Source: Forficula auricularia (Eukaryota > Arthropoda > Insecta > Dermaptera > Forficulidae). From it: DNA of 64,000 nucleotides. A program made the position numbers and the translations under genes. The stretch covers positions 6,804,832 to 6,868,831 of the forward strand of contig JALMQS010000075.1 of NCBI GenBank assembly GCA_024734495.1, written 5' to 3'. Shown here piece after piece: positions 1-9,289 of the stretch. The notes below the pieces were generated by a model that saw nothing but the letters and a program-made list of their open reading frames with translations, was not told the origin of the DNA and did not search any database. The stretch's first letter is position 1, and each line of letters starts with the position of its first letter.

Positions 1-350
1 ATATAATATGTGATATTGAGGACAAAACTATTGGAGAAGCTGAGCAAATTAGTAATCATAATTGACCTACTCTCAACTAAATTAATTTGTCTAATTATTT
101 TTTAATCCTTAACTTGTCTCAGAGAAAATTTACCTATACTTACTATAATCAGCTTGAGCGCCGTCGTGATTTTTTTAAATTTTTAAACCCACTGATAGCT
201 TTTATGACAAATAAAATTTATTAAAATTAAAAAATTTAAATTATTATTTTAAATTAGATTGAAAGTTTTTTGCCGAGAGTAGCAGAATTTTTATATATTG
301 AAGGAGACAACAAAAGAGTGTCTTCTGATTGAATTATAAATTTTATTTAT

Positions 351-392
351 AACGAGACTATAGTTTCGAGAGCTTTGCTATCTTCATCAGTC
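351..392 (-). ncRNA. Hammerhead ribozyme-like motif, family A
   Basis: On the minus strand the core CTGATGA is followed by one extra A, a 6-bp stem II with one mismatch closed by an AAA loop, then GAAAC and the self-complementary ACTATAGT followed by C, the expected cleavage base. Stem III is only 4 bp if folded alone, as in Penelope-type minimal hammerheads that are thought to act as dimers. Activity is not shown. Confidence 0.6.
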
Positions 393-445
393 TATTACAA
401 TTGATTTCATTCATACATCAATTCCTGCGAATCATTTGTACTTGT

Positions 446-485
446 TACTGATGAAGAAGGCAAAGCTCTCGAAACTATCGTCTCG
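446..485 (+). ncRNA. Hammerhead ribozyme-like motif, family A (decayed)
   Basis: The plus-strand partner of the motif at 351-392. CTGATGA and GAAAC are kept, but stem II has a mismatch and a wobble, and stem III reads ACTATCGT, so the palindrome is broken. Confidence 0.5.
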
Positions 486-561
486 TAATTAATAAAATCT
501 ATAATTCCAGCAGAAGACACACATATTAATTTTTTGTGATTTAATGAGTTAAGGAAACGTT

Positions 562-908
562 GAAAAGTTTTTGTTTTGACGAGAGTAGCAGAGTTGTTGA
601 TTCACAAAGAGAAACAAAGAGGTTGTCCTCTGCTTGATGCAAATAAACATACACACATAGAGTATATATCGAAATGATATAACTGTATATATATATACAT
701 ATATACACATACATATATCCATACGGTATTGACTCCATGAAAAATCAATATTTATAATTAAAAAAGACTGATGATGAAGACTAAGTCTTCGAAACTATAG
801 TCTCAAACAAATAAATTATATATATATATACAGATATATCATTCCGATATATATGTGTGTATGTTTATTTGCATCAAGCAGAAGACAACCTCTTTGTTTT
901 TCTTTGTA
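562..908. mobile_element. Hammerhead-bearing miniature element, family B, with 11-bp TSD
   Basis: The element is flanked by the direct repeat AAGGAAACGTT at 551-561 and 909-919. The left arm (gagagtagcagagttgttg, then gaggttgtcctctgcttgat) is inverted in the right arm (atcaagcagaagacaacctc). A plus-strand hammerhead sits at 764-803. The interior is rich in TATA and lacks an ORF. Family B and family A share the gagagtagcagag terminal block but differ further in. Fragments of B lie at 33.5, 40.3, 43.3, 52.3, 54.3, 57.5 and 60.5 kb. Confidence 0.75.
764..803 (+). ncRNA. Hammerhead ribozyme-like motif, family B (perfect stem II)
   Basis: CTGATGA, extra T, stem II GAAGAC/GTCTTC (6 bp, TAA loop), GAAAC, palindromic ACTATAGT, then C. 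All canonical catalytic-core bases are present apart from the one-base insertion before stem II, which recurs in every copy in this window. Stem I is weak (2 bp visible). Confidence 0.7.
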
Positions 909-929
909 AAGGAAACGTTCTAACAATGA

Positions 930-1270
930 CTATCCTAGATGTGCCAACAAAGCTCGAATTTGAGATAGAGGTGACATGTGTTCAAGATACATGGAATTAA
1001 TAATTCAATGCAAATTCGTTGCCTAATATCTAATGGCCACCGCTTGGGGCGTTCGCTAACGCTGAGTAAACAAATAATGAAATATATTCTTATGAAGGGA
1101 AATGTTGTTGTAGTCAAGCTGTTGCTGATTTCCCCAACAACCTTTCAGTTGATTAATAAACTTTCCGAGTACTTTCCGAACTACGAAATGACATGTATTC
1201 TGATGAGATTATCTCATTAAATATGTGCCCGATCTAGGTGGTTTCATCTGAAGCATCTTTATTTGATATA
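930..1270. other. No recognised feature
   Basis: Open frames of 60 and 80 codons overlap on opposite strands here but show no known domain, signal peptide or codon bias. Nothing else is seen. Confidence 0.4.
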
Positions 1271-1329
1271 GGTAAATCCGAGGGGGAACCGCGACCTAAT
1301 ATGCTGTACACCTACTTCCACTTGTACTT

Positions 1330-1480
1330 CGAAATATTTTTTTTTCTTTTTTTTAATGATATTGATGTGAGAAGGAGATACACCAGAAGGTGCATCCCCT
1401 AAAGGCCTCTATGGGATGGCCCCTCCATCGTGAAAAGAACAGAGTAGAAGGAAAGAAGCTGGGATCACGAGCCAAATCTT
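1330..1480 (-). mobile_element. LINE 3' end fragment (poly-T then 3' UTR)
   Basis: A T-rich run followed by aatg and a block containing gagaaggag and acaccag resembles the 3' end of the LINE at 21847-22898, which also starts with poly-T, aatg and then aagaaggggtgcaccag on the plus strand. It is probably a short 5'-truncated LINE insert within the surrounding TIR element. Confidence 0.45.
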
Positions 1481-1494
1481 AGAAAGTTAGATAC

Positions 1495-1826
1495 AATCCA
1501 ATTCCAAGTACTTCCAAGTACTTCCAAATGTTTCCAAGTACTTCCAAATATTTCCAAGTAATTGCAAATATTTCCAAGTAATTGCAAATATTTCCAAGTA
1601 GGTATTTCCAAATATTTCCAAGTACTTCCAAATATTTCCAAGCACCTACTTCCAAATATTTCCAAGTACTTCCAAATATTTCCAAGTTCTTCCAACTGTT
1701 TCCAAGTACTTCCAAATATTTCCAAGTAATTGCAAATATTTCCAAGTAGGTATTTCCAAATATTTCCAAGTACTTCCAAATATTTCCAAGTACTTCCAAA
1801 ATACTTCCAAACCAACCTACTTCCAA
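1495..1826. repeat. Minisatellite, about 10-bp unit
   Basis: Tandem variants of TTCCAAGTAC and TTCCAAATAT, with some TTGCAAATAT units, fill about 330 bp, and higher-order repeats are visible (two copies of a block with TTCCAAGTAGG). Because the period is not a multiple of three, the minus-strand frames over it stay open for about 115 codons reading repeated WKYLE and IFGST. These are artefacts, not genes. Confidence 0.9.
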
Positions 1827-1908
1827 TCGCGGATCACCCCTCGGGTAAATCCGTCATCTCATTGCAGGAAAATAATAATAGATGATGGCACAACTATATA
1901 TCCATGCC

Positions 1909-2540
1909 AAATCGGATAGTTTGAAAAATTGTAATTTTTGATTCCTTTCATTTTTTGACATTTTTTAGTACCTACCCATCAAAAAACTCTTCCTGGTAAA
2001 TTTTGAAATTTTTTTGATCATCGGTTTAAAAGATATCGAATTTCGGTTTTTCGCTCATAACTTCTTCAAAAATTGTCCAATTACAAAATTTTATTTTTGA
2101 AATTTTTGTTTTTTTTAAATACTTTTTAGAAAAAAATACAAAAAATTATTTAAACTGTTTTTATATGCGATTTTTGAGTTTAAAAATTTTAATCTTATTT
2201 TTGAAACTGTATGTACCACTACCCTTCGATTCTTTTGATAATTTTTTATTTTAAACTTCTATTCATTCTACAAATTTTAAGACTGGGTTGATAGTGGTCC
2301 TATGATAATTACTATTTTTTTCGATTTTTTATTTTGATTTTCTTTTAACAAACTAAAATACTAATTATTTATTTTAAACACCTGTTAACGATAAAAACCA
2401 ATTCAAAATAACTAAAGAAAGAGAACTCAATACCAACAAGTGGTTTTAATAATGATTAATAGCGAATAAAAGAGTTTTTTGATGGGTACTAAAAAATGTC
2501 AAAAAATGAAGAAATTACAATTTTTGAAACCGTCCGATTT
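1909..2540. mobile_element. Element with long terminal inverted repeats
   Basis: About 80 bp at the left (from AATCGGATAGTTTGAAAAAT through a block with tttttagtacctacccatc) is inverted at the right (gatgggtactaaaaaatg to CCGTCCGATTTT). The interior is AT-rich with no ORF. No convincing TSD was found. It looks like a MITE or foldback element. Confidence 0.65.
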
Positions 2541-2744
2541 TACCCAGCAATAGTCGATTGATTTTTCGCTAATTCTCGAATGGGTTAGATTTTACCAGAG
2601 ACAAATCAAAGCAACTTATTGTAGAATGTCGGAGAAGACAACAGAGTGAAATAGGAAAAACTGTTGAATAATAGAATCGCCTTAAAATTGAAACAATTTG
2701 ACAAAATAGTGACTAGAAGAGTTAAAATGAGGTATATAATAGAC

Positions 2745-2972
2745 CAGTGTTTCTCAAACTTTTTTTGGTTGACGGCACACAAAAAATATCTGGAATCCTT
2801 TGCGGCACACCTGATGAATATAAAAAAATATAAAATTTGTATGATACAAAAAAAATGAAGTAATTACAAATACTATTTCAAAGTTACAAAACCTATGCAA
2901 TTTTAATTATTTGTCAAAAAGCCTCGCGGCACATTTGACAATCTCTCGAGGCACACAGGTTGAGAAACACTA
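2745..2972. mobile_element. hAT-type MITE with 8-bp TSD
   Basis: TSD TAATAGAC occurs at 2737-2744 and 2973-2980. The ends are inverted: CAGTGTTTCTCAAAC at the left and GGTTGAGAAACACTA at the right. The CAGTG start, 8-bp TSD and internal gcggcacac motifs fit the widespread hAT non-autonomous elements. At 228 bp it has no room for transposase. Confidence 0.85.
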
Positions 2973-3115
2973 TAATAGACCAACGCAAATATATTAACTA
3001 ACGGTTAAATATATTTAGCTGTTAGATCCTTAATTTTTCTGATTTAATTTATTAGGTTGCTTTTTAATTACACATAATTATATATAAAAAAAAAGTTATA
3101 ACTTTTTGTGATGAT

Positions 3116-3427
3116 GTTAGGGAAAAGGACCCTTATCTTCACCTGGTCAAAATCTAGTTAATGGCATCTCCTGTTTCTAGAAAAATACAACTGAACAAAA
3201 CGCTTTATGTCCCGCCCAAAAATTCCAAAAATTGACTTAGTTATGAATTTTGGAATTTTGCAAAAATAGGGAATTCTTCCAATTTTCACCCTCTCTATTA
3301 TTCTATTCCCAATGAAAATTTCCTACCAAATTCAAATATGTAATTAGAAATTATAGCCACATTTAACTCACATTTTTGCCATTCCTGAAAAAACTGATAG
3401 GTGAAGATAAGGACACTTTTCCCTGAC
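3116..3427. mobile_element. TIR element, about 30-bp TIRs
   Basis: The left end GTTAGGGAAAAGGACCCTT continues into atcttcacct; the right end, aggtgaagataaggacact then TTTTCCCTGAC, is its near-perfect inverse. It is 312 bp, AT-rich and has no ORF. No TSD was identified. Confidence 0.65.
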
Positions 3428-4071
3428 ACTATCACATTTATTGATCACACAACAAATAACACAATAAAACTATGAAGTTTATCATATTTAGTCGATCGAA
3501 ACCTCGTAGTTATTTATCTATTTATTATATATTAAACAATGCTCTTAGGCAGAGATACCTAAAACAAGTCATTTAATACAATATACTGAGAAATAATATA
3601 AATACAGCAGCAGATACGAAAAAAATATAATGAAATGGACTAAGCTACATAGGCACAAGCAGACCAACATTATATGGTAATATGTAAGTACAAGATTTAG
3701 GTTAACACTTCCCATCTCGAAGTGAGAACCCCGTGTCAGCACGGGCAGGCGAATCGACATTATTACACTTTTTAAATAACAGATAATTCTATAAATTCTA
3801 GTTAACAAGTAGTTAGATACCAAGTATAGGTTTTTATATGATCAAGGAAAACAGTTTAAAATTATTCTATGTTTATAGAAAATCTCAATGAATAAATTAA
3901 GATTCCCGATGACATTGGAATTAGAAAAATCACCAATTTCAAAATAGCACGAAACATAATTCTCTTTTTATAGATACCAATTTTGATTATACCCAACATT
4001 TATCTATTTAAGGCCAACACCTCCCAACTCAAAGAGCAGCCCAGATTCAACAATTATATAGTGTTATTTTT
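3428..4071. other. AT-rich spacer, nothing recognised
   Basis: An 84-codon minus-strand frame (3569-3823) has no recognisable domain. A short GC-richer hairpin (cccgtgtcagcacggg, 3731-3746) stands out but has no assigned role. Confidence 0.4.
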
Positions 4072-4130
4072 TTGAAAGTTTATAATAGGAAAACAAGGAC
4101 AAATTTTTCTGTGTGACTTTTTTATTTATC

Positions 4131-4166
4131 AGCCAACGTTTCGTCTACTTTGTCGACTTTTTCAGG
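4131..4166 (-). ncRNA. Hammerhead ribozyme-like motif, family C left arm
   Basis: On the minus strand, CTGAAAA (G8 changed to A) is followed by a GTCGAC/GTAGAC stem with an AAA loop, then GAAACGTTGG. The palindromic ACGT and the GGCT that can pair with upstream bases to form stem I are kept. The substituted G8 is catalytic in hammerheads, so this copy is probably inactive. Confidence 0.5.
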
Positions 4167-4306
4167 GGTTCTAATAGTCATGCCACACATTCATCTAAAT
4201 TTTATTTTTATCTTCGTTACCATTGAAGACCATCAGAAACACAAGTCTTCAATGGTAACGAAGATCAAAAATAAAATTTAGACGAATGTGTGGCACGAAT
4301 ATTTGA

Positions 4307-4344
4307 AGCCCTGAGAAGGCGGCAAAGTCGACGAAACGTTGGCT
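4307..4344 (+). ncRNA. Hammerhead ribozyme-like motif, family C right arm
   Basis: AGCC then CTGAGAA, a stem II of GGCGGC/GTCGAC with weak pairing and an AAA loop, then GAAACGTTGGCT. Stem I can form from AGCC and GGCT (4 bp). One base is missing from the CUGANGA box relative to consensus. Confidence 0.5.
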
Positions 4345-4439
4345 GATAAACTAAAAAAGTCACACATAACTTGTCCTTATTTTCCTATTATAAACTTTCA
4401 AATTAATACAAATTATGGACGGAAATGATAATAATAGTG

Positions 4440-4698
4440 AGTGGATATCGATGAGGCAAAAAAAGAAGATAATTTACACTATCTTTTATTCATAAACCGA
4501 CGAAGAGGAGTCAGAGAGGAATCTCCAATTGGATTTCCTTCACTGACTTTTCAAAACCCTGAAGAAGGAGGGAATAGCCTCCGAAACGTCGGTTTTATGA
4601 ATAAAAAGATAATGTAAATTATCTTCTTTTTTGGACTGCGCTCATCGATATACACTCAATTTCACTTATCAGTCCGTCTCCAAAAATTACTTCAATCT
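4440..4698. mobile_element. Hammerhead palindrome, family D, with 14-bp TSD
   Basis: The direct repeat TGATAATAATAGTG flanks it at 4426-4439 and 4699-4712. The left arm (atcgatgaggcaaaa, then ttattcataaaccgacg) is inverted at the right (cgtcggttttatgaataaa to ctcatcgata). The left arm has lost most of its hammerhead; the right arm has an intact one at 4553-4596. A non-palindromic tail containing ttatcagtccgtctcc follows the right arm, as in other D copies. Confidence 0.8.
4553..4596 (+). ncRNA. Hammerhead ribozyme-like motif, family D (all three stems)
   Basis: AAAACC before CTGAAGA pairs with GGTTTT after the cleavage base (stem I, 6 bp). Stem II is GGAGG/CCTCC behind the extra A. GAA is followed by palindromic ACGT (stem III) and C at position 17. 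This is one of the best candidates in the window for self-cleavage. Confidence 0.75.
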
Positions 4699-4712
4699 TG
4701 ATAATAATAGTG

Positions 4713-5224
4713 TTATTTGTTGTGTGATCAATAAATAGTTATAATTAGTTATGTGGATTTAAATAAAAATAATTAACCTGAGGGTTAATCGAGTGTATTG
4801 ATTTTTTCACATATCAGAGTTGTGTTATCCGGCCAAAACAATATATCTAAGAGCCAGAATAGGCTCGTATGAACTGTCTATTGAGAAAGCCTCCCTTAGG
4901 ATTTTAAAAAGAAACTTAGGCAATCTCGTTGGAAAAAAGTTACGATAACGTTCAGGAAAGAAAGAGAGCGAGAGAGGTAGCAATATTAAAGAGAACAACA
5001 CATCCTATTTGATCGTCTCGTAACATAACAATAAGTTCACGGTGGTTAATCCACCTGCAAAGAGAAAAGAGAATGGACCTGAATGGTTGCGCAGAGATCG
5101 CCTCAAGCCAAGTCAGGAATTTATTATTAATTGCTTTAACCCATTTCTTTAGCCGCGAGCGAAAAGACCCGCAAGTGAAGTCTCGTGCAAAGAATTCTGT
5201 AAAGAGCGCGGACAATACTAATCG
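4713..5224. other. Apparently single-copy spacer
   Basis: A 93-codon minus-strand frame (4952-5233) covers GC-richer sequence, starts MSHRLVLSALF and ends in a hydrophobic stretch (NIATSLALFLS). It has no family signature I recognise. No repeat seen elsewhere in the window matches it. Confidence 0.3.
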
Positions 5225-5254
5225 ATGACTCAATCACAAAATGACCTGGCAAAA

Positions 5255-5446
5255 ATGTTTAAAAGTTATTTTATTTTTGTCTTTCTCTCTCTCATTGGAT
5301 TGGAAACTGGTTTTATGAATGACAAGGTCTCTGGCATTTGCCCTAACCGAAATGGGCGTGGATTAAAGTACATTAATACTCATAATAAAACATGGAATCG
5401 ACATGGATATGTCTGGTGTCGGACTACAATTTTTTTACTAAACTGA
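5255..5446 (+). CDS. Possible small secreted peptide or first exon (unrecognised)
   Basis: From the methionine at 5255 the frame reads MFKSYFIFVFLSLIGLETG, a basic start and a hydrophobic core typical of a signal peptide, followed by about 45 mostly polar residues with two cysteines. An in-frame ATG at 5225 lies ten codons upstream; I prefer 5255 because it puts the hydrophobic core at the N terminus. No domain is recognised, and no splice site or polyadenylation signal confirms a gene. In an AT-rich window a chance hydrophobic ORF is the main alternative. Confidence 0.2.
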   Translation: MFKSYFIFVFLSLIGLETGFMNDKVSGICPNRNGRGLKYINTHNKTWNRHGYVWCRTTIFLLN

Positions 5447-5814
5447 GTTGTCAAATAGGTTTTTTTTTCATTGACATTTTCGCCTTTTGAAATGGCATGG
5501 GAAAATATTAAAAAACTGTCGTTTTTCCATGTTTATTTTAGAAATATTTCGAAAATATTAAGGTGAAAAAAATAAACTAGAAATGCGGTGTTAAGATGCA
5601 CATAAAAGTATTTTATAAGAAATAGTTCAAATGTAATAATTATAGAGATATTAATTTATCAGTAATAAGGCTGTTGAAGCTTTTATTTTTCTGATTAATT
5701 TTATTTCTAGTAACAGTTGAAATTTTATTTAAATCACACATAATTAATTATAATTATTTATTGAACACAAATAAATAATACAATAAAACTTGCTAGCCAG
5801 GGGGCACGCCCCTT

Positions 5815-6200
5815 GGACCCCTAGCCCTCGAACCCCCCTCCCCCTACTCTCCGAACCCCCACTCTCCGCACCATGCCCAACCTCGCCCCACACCACCACC
5901 CCAACACTCCATTCCGCACCCTAATCCACTAACCCCCCTCGCCCCAACCCCCGCCCCCAAAACCCCTCAAGCACCCCCACACCCGCACCATGCACCCATT
6001 CCCAACCCCCGTATCCACACCACAACCCGCACCCCACACACCTCGGATCCCACCCTGCGCACTCCAAACCTGCGCACCACACCCCCGCCTAGCTCCCTGG
6101 ATCTCACCCCCGCTAAGCCCCCTGGACTCCACCCCACACCACCCCCTGCACCCCAACCCTACTCCGCCTCACTCCTCACCCCACCCCCATTCCACCCCCG
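5815..6200. repeat. C-rich low-complexity block
   Basis: Nearly 400 bp of C-rich, GT-poor sequence on the plus strand, in sharp contrast with its AT-rich surroundings. It has no fixed period. A shorter C-rich block at 62070-62180 is preceded by the same words (cttgctagcca), so the two may share an origin. The overlapping ORFs (Pro/His-rich forward, Gly-rich reverse) are composition artefacts. Confidence 0.7.
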
Positions 6201-6846
6201 CACCCAGTTTTTGCATTTCTGGCCTTCGAGTGACCCACAGATTATGTATACAAAATTTGGTTGAGTTTGGCCCAAGAGAGAGAATTTTCATTTTTTGACC
6301 TCCCCCCCATTTTGGGTGCTTAATTTTTGCATTTCTAGCTCTCTAGAGGCCCAGAGATTATGTATACAAAATTTGGTTCAGTTTGTTCCAAGGGGAAGAA
6401 TTTAGATTTTTTCACCCCCCCCCCCTTTTTGGGAGGTTTTTTTGGGGAAATTTTTTTAAACAAAAGTTCTCTGAAATCACATCCCCTACAACTTTGTTTA
6501 TCATAAAATTTGCTGTAGGGTTAATAGTTTAGAAGTTATTTGATAATTTTGACTCGTGCGCCCCCCCCCAAACCCCCTTCTGGGGTCAAAATATCAAAAC
6601 GTTATATAGCTAAAAACGTAAGTTAGAAGACATCTGATGTAAATATGAAATTTCATAATAATCCCTTCAGCCGTTTTTACGTGAATCGTGAGCAACTTTT
6701 CGGAAACCACTGAAACAGACAGACATACATACAGACACGAATTTTGTTGAGGGTTTTTTCGTTCATAACTTTGCTTGAAACGTGTGCAACCAAAATTTGG
6801 CGTGATTTGGAGCAATGTACAGACAAAACCTTAATTTTATATATAG
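6200..6846 (-). mobile_element. Dispersed repeat ending in TCTATATATATA-type terminus
   Basis: Reverse-complement copy of 50944-51595. From 6846 inward (minus strand) it starts with tctatatataaaattaagg, then a ctgtctgtatgt-like stretch and a variable ~90-bp tandem block (acaaaatttggtt, tttttgcatttctag). The 5' end resembles Helitron 5' termini of insects; no 3' hairpin was found, so the class is tentative. It has no ORF; the frames on both copies that begin MLQITPNFGC are shared repeat sequence. Confidence 0.6.
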
Positions 6847-6949
6847 ATTTAATATTTTCCTAAAAAAAATAAAAATAAAAAGCTTGCATCAAAGATATGA
6901 TATCATTCGATATATTTAATATAGATGCCAGAAGGAAACTATATTTTAA

Positions 6950-7358
6950 TTATATCCAAACGCCTGCCACTCGATCGCGAACCCAAAGGTCGAAAATAAT
7001 TTTTCTTCTTCACACCAGAGCGCAACCACAATGAGGCTGCGTCGAAAGACAATTATAAATTAAATTAGGAATGAAGAAAAAGATTTGGATATTATAGACA
7101 AAAGGATCAGTCGGGATTTTCGCATGTGCGCTGCGATGCCTTTATACGAGTCCTAGCTCTTATCCTCTCGGCCACCGATCCCTGACCCAAGCTGATACTT
7201 AATGTCTATATGAATTTGGTATTTCATTTTTATTTAATCTTTTAATCTCTTCCTCGTTCATTTTTCGCAGCTCTATAGTTGGCTTGACTAATTAAACTAT
7301 ATCCAAACGCCTCCCACTCGATCGCTAACCCAAAGGTCGAAAATAATTTTTCTTCTTC
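6950..7358. repeat. About 60-bp direct repeats flanking a SINE-like insert
   Basis: The segment around atatccaaacgcctgccac to ttttcttcttcac (about 6952-7014) is repeated at about 7297-7358. Between them lies the tRNA-like sequence 7104-7182. This could be a long TSD, a small LTR-like pair or a local duplication. Confidence 0.5.
7104..7182 (-). other. tRNA-derived SINE head (7-bp acceptor stem kept)
   Basis: On the minus strand GGATCGG at the 5' side and CTGATCC at the 3' side pair as a 7-bp acceptor stem with one G-T. GGCCGAGAGG resembles the A box of Leu/Ser-type tRNAs. The T arm is shortened, and the B box is not intact. The 3' words (ctgatccttttgtct) recur at 24626, where the T arm is complete. 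It is a SINE head, not a functional tRNA. Confidence 0.5.
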
Positions 7359-7402
7359 ACTCCATATTTTAATATTAGAAGAAATTTTCTCTTAGGAGAG
7401 TG

Positions 7403-7680
7403 ATGGAATGGTAGATATTTTAAAGGCAGCCCATAATAGTAAAAAAAAAAAATTCCAAAATTTTATCTCTATCGATAAAGGACAAATTCCGAGAACTCTG
7501 TTAGAATAGACAAGGAAAAAATATCTTGTATCCCCCCCCCAATGACCCCTTTTAAGCCCTGAAGAAGGTGGAAAATCGTCCGAAACGTTGGTTTTTGAGT
7601 GATGAAAAAATGTATATCCAATAAATCTACTTTATATGAGTGAATTTTATCACTATCCTTGGGCTGCCTCTCCATTACTT
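7403..7680. mobile_element. Hammerhead element, family D, partial palindrome
   Basis: The outer words gtgatggaatgg and ggcagccc on the left match inverted ggctgcctctccattac on the right. A plus-strand hammerhead lies at 7554-7596. The left arm is eroded and a poly-A and poly-C run intervene. Confidence 0.6.
7554..7596 (+). ncRNA. Hammerhead ribozyme-like motif, family D
   Basis: TTAAGCC before CTGAAGA can pair with GGTTTTT after the cleavage site (stem I with one wobble). Stem II GGTGG/CGTCC is weakened. GAAACGTT has T at position 17, which hammerheads tolerate. Confidence 0.6.
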
Positions 7681-9180
7681 ATCAATTACTTTATTCTTTA
7701 AAATATATAAATTAAATATTTATTATATGCCCGTGTTTAATATTATGAATGAAAAAAACTGGGTTTTTGAAAAATTTGAAAAATATACAATTTTGGAAAA
7801 TTTCAGCTTCCATGAAGGAATTTCCTCTACTACTTAAGGAAAAAGAAATTAAAAAGACAGTATCAGAAACGTTATTAGATATTTTAGAGTTAAGTTTAAT
7901 TTATATGTTCAAAGGGTTTTCCCCACTCCGGGAAGTTAGTTTACGAGGTGGTAAAGCATTCTGAAATCTATATTAAGCAAATCTAATAAATCATTGTCTT
8001 TTAATTTCTTTTTTCTTAAATATAATATTGAGGAAATAAAGTCAATGAAGATGAAATTTTAAAAAATTTTATATGCTAAACGTTTAAGTCACGCTTCATT
8101 TTTTTTTTTAATAAGCTGCGATTTATTTATTTTAATATTCAAATTAATAGTGAAACCCAATTCACTGTTTGTAAATTTATATATGCAATCTTTTAAGAAA
8201 TACGATAAAAGAGGACTTGATGACCCCCAATTATCTCAAAAAACATTTATATAAACAAAAGCATGATGAATGAATCCAATTCAAAGGTCAAACAACCTGA
8301 AGGTGAAAAAAATGAAAGAGAAATCGAATTCTCATGAGAATATTTATAATTACATAATTTCCCAATAAAATAAAGAAATAAACAAAGATCGAAAGTGCAA
8401 CAATATCAATATTTGAAACCATACCCTTTAACAAATCTAACTTAATAATCTAAGTAAATAAAAATATCTACCTATATTATTATTTTTTTTTACCAATCCG
8501 CTACAATCTCAAAATATAGTACACTAAAAAATAAATGAATAAATTTTTCTTGTTATTATATATATAATAGCCCAGATTAATTTGCAGCAACGCTAACGTA
8601 ATACTGCCGACAGGGGACGATGATGCGACAAATTTGAAATATAATTGTAATTTGAACTCGAATTTTGAAATGAAAGACTCCAATTGATTTTAAATTAAGA
8701 AACATTAAATATATTTATAATTATTCCCCCCCTCCCCCCCGCTTCACCACTCAAAAATTAAATATTCAATTCGCTTTTCTTTGCGCACAGAAGAAGAAAT
8801 TAATCACATCTTATTTGATTTATATTTTATATATTATTTGTTTATTTTTTAATAATTTGCCACTTTTTTATAATTTTTTAAAAATCTAAATTTTGTTATA
8901 CTTATTTTTGATTTTTACAAAATTGAACGACTTAAGACAAGCATGCCCGAGTTTCTCATGGCAATACTGGAGCAGCCTGTCATACAAACAACACCTGATC
9001 TCTTTTAAATATTTGGAGCCTTATATCGATTATCAATCCCAAATTTATAAAAAAATGATATAATATAATTCTCCTCCTCACACGATCCCACTTATTTAAA
9101 TAAATCTATTTCCACTCAAAAAATAGCACAATGCTGTAGATTATAGAAAAAAAATACTTCCTAATTTATATCTAGAGCCT
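7681..9180. other. AT-rich spacer, no supported gene
   Basis: A 71-codon Lys-rich frame (7749-7964) is the only one with a protein-like look but has no known domain. A poly-C run lies at 8726-8740. Nothing else is recognised. Confidence 0.4.
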
Positions 9181-9289
9181 CATTTCTGTAGCTGTGTCAG
9201 GACGAAAATGAGGCGAAACTTTTGAGACTATGTATTTTCGGGAGTTTACAGGTATACATTTGGAGTGTGGTTTTTTGAGAGGAATAAAT

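Larger units (their letters stand above)
250..528. mobile_element. Palindromic hammerhead-bearing miniature element, family A
   Basis: Left and right parts are inverted copies of one sequence. The left arm holds the block reading gccgagagtagcagaattt and then gaaggagacaa; the right arm ends in the matching ccagcagaagacacac but is truncated after it. Each arm carries a hammerhead-type motif (351-392 minus, 446-485 plus). The same arm sequence recurs at 20.3, 29.5, 56.1, 56.6, 57.1 and 58.9 kb. No ORF. A non-autonomous Penelope-type retroelement derivative is the best reading; no TSD was found for this copy. Confidence 0.65.
1279..1843. mobile_element. TIR element (8-bp TSD) expanded by an internal minisatellite
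   Basis: TSD GGTAAATC lies at 1271-1278 and 1844-1851. The termini are inverted: CGAGGGGGAACCGCGA on the left and TCGCGGATCACCCCTCG on the right. The same TIRs bound shorter elements at 11742-11897 and 25140-25311, also with 8-bp TSDs, so this is a family. This copy is larger because it contains a LINE 3' tail (about 1330-1480) and a 10-bp minisatellite (1495-1826). No transposase. An 8-bp TSD suits hAT, P or Merlin; the CGAGG end does not match the usual hAT start, so I leave it unclassified. Confidence 0.8.
4072..4402. mobile_element. Complete palindromic element with two inverted hammerhead motifs, family C
   Basis: The arms are inverted over about 150 bp each: TTTGAAAGTTTATAATAGG at the left and CCTATTATAAACTTTCAAA at the right, with the inner part (tcttcgttaccattgaagac) inverted as well. 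Each arm contains one hammerhead-like motif pointing outward. No ORF. A transcript from either strand would fold into a long hairpin. Confidence 0.75.

Noticed and set aside
1465..1826. Two long minus-strand ORFs of about 115 codons rich in WKYLE
   Set aside because: They are translations of the 10-bp minisatellite in two frames.
5929..6298. Pro/His-rich and Gly-rich ORFs on opposite strands
   Set aside because: They follow from the C-rich low-complexity block and the adjoining dispersed repeat.
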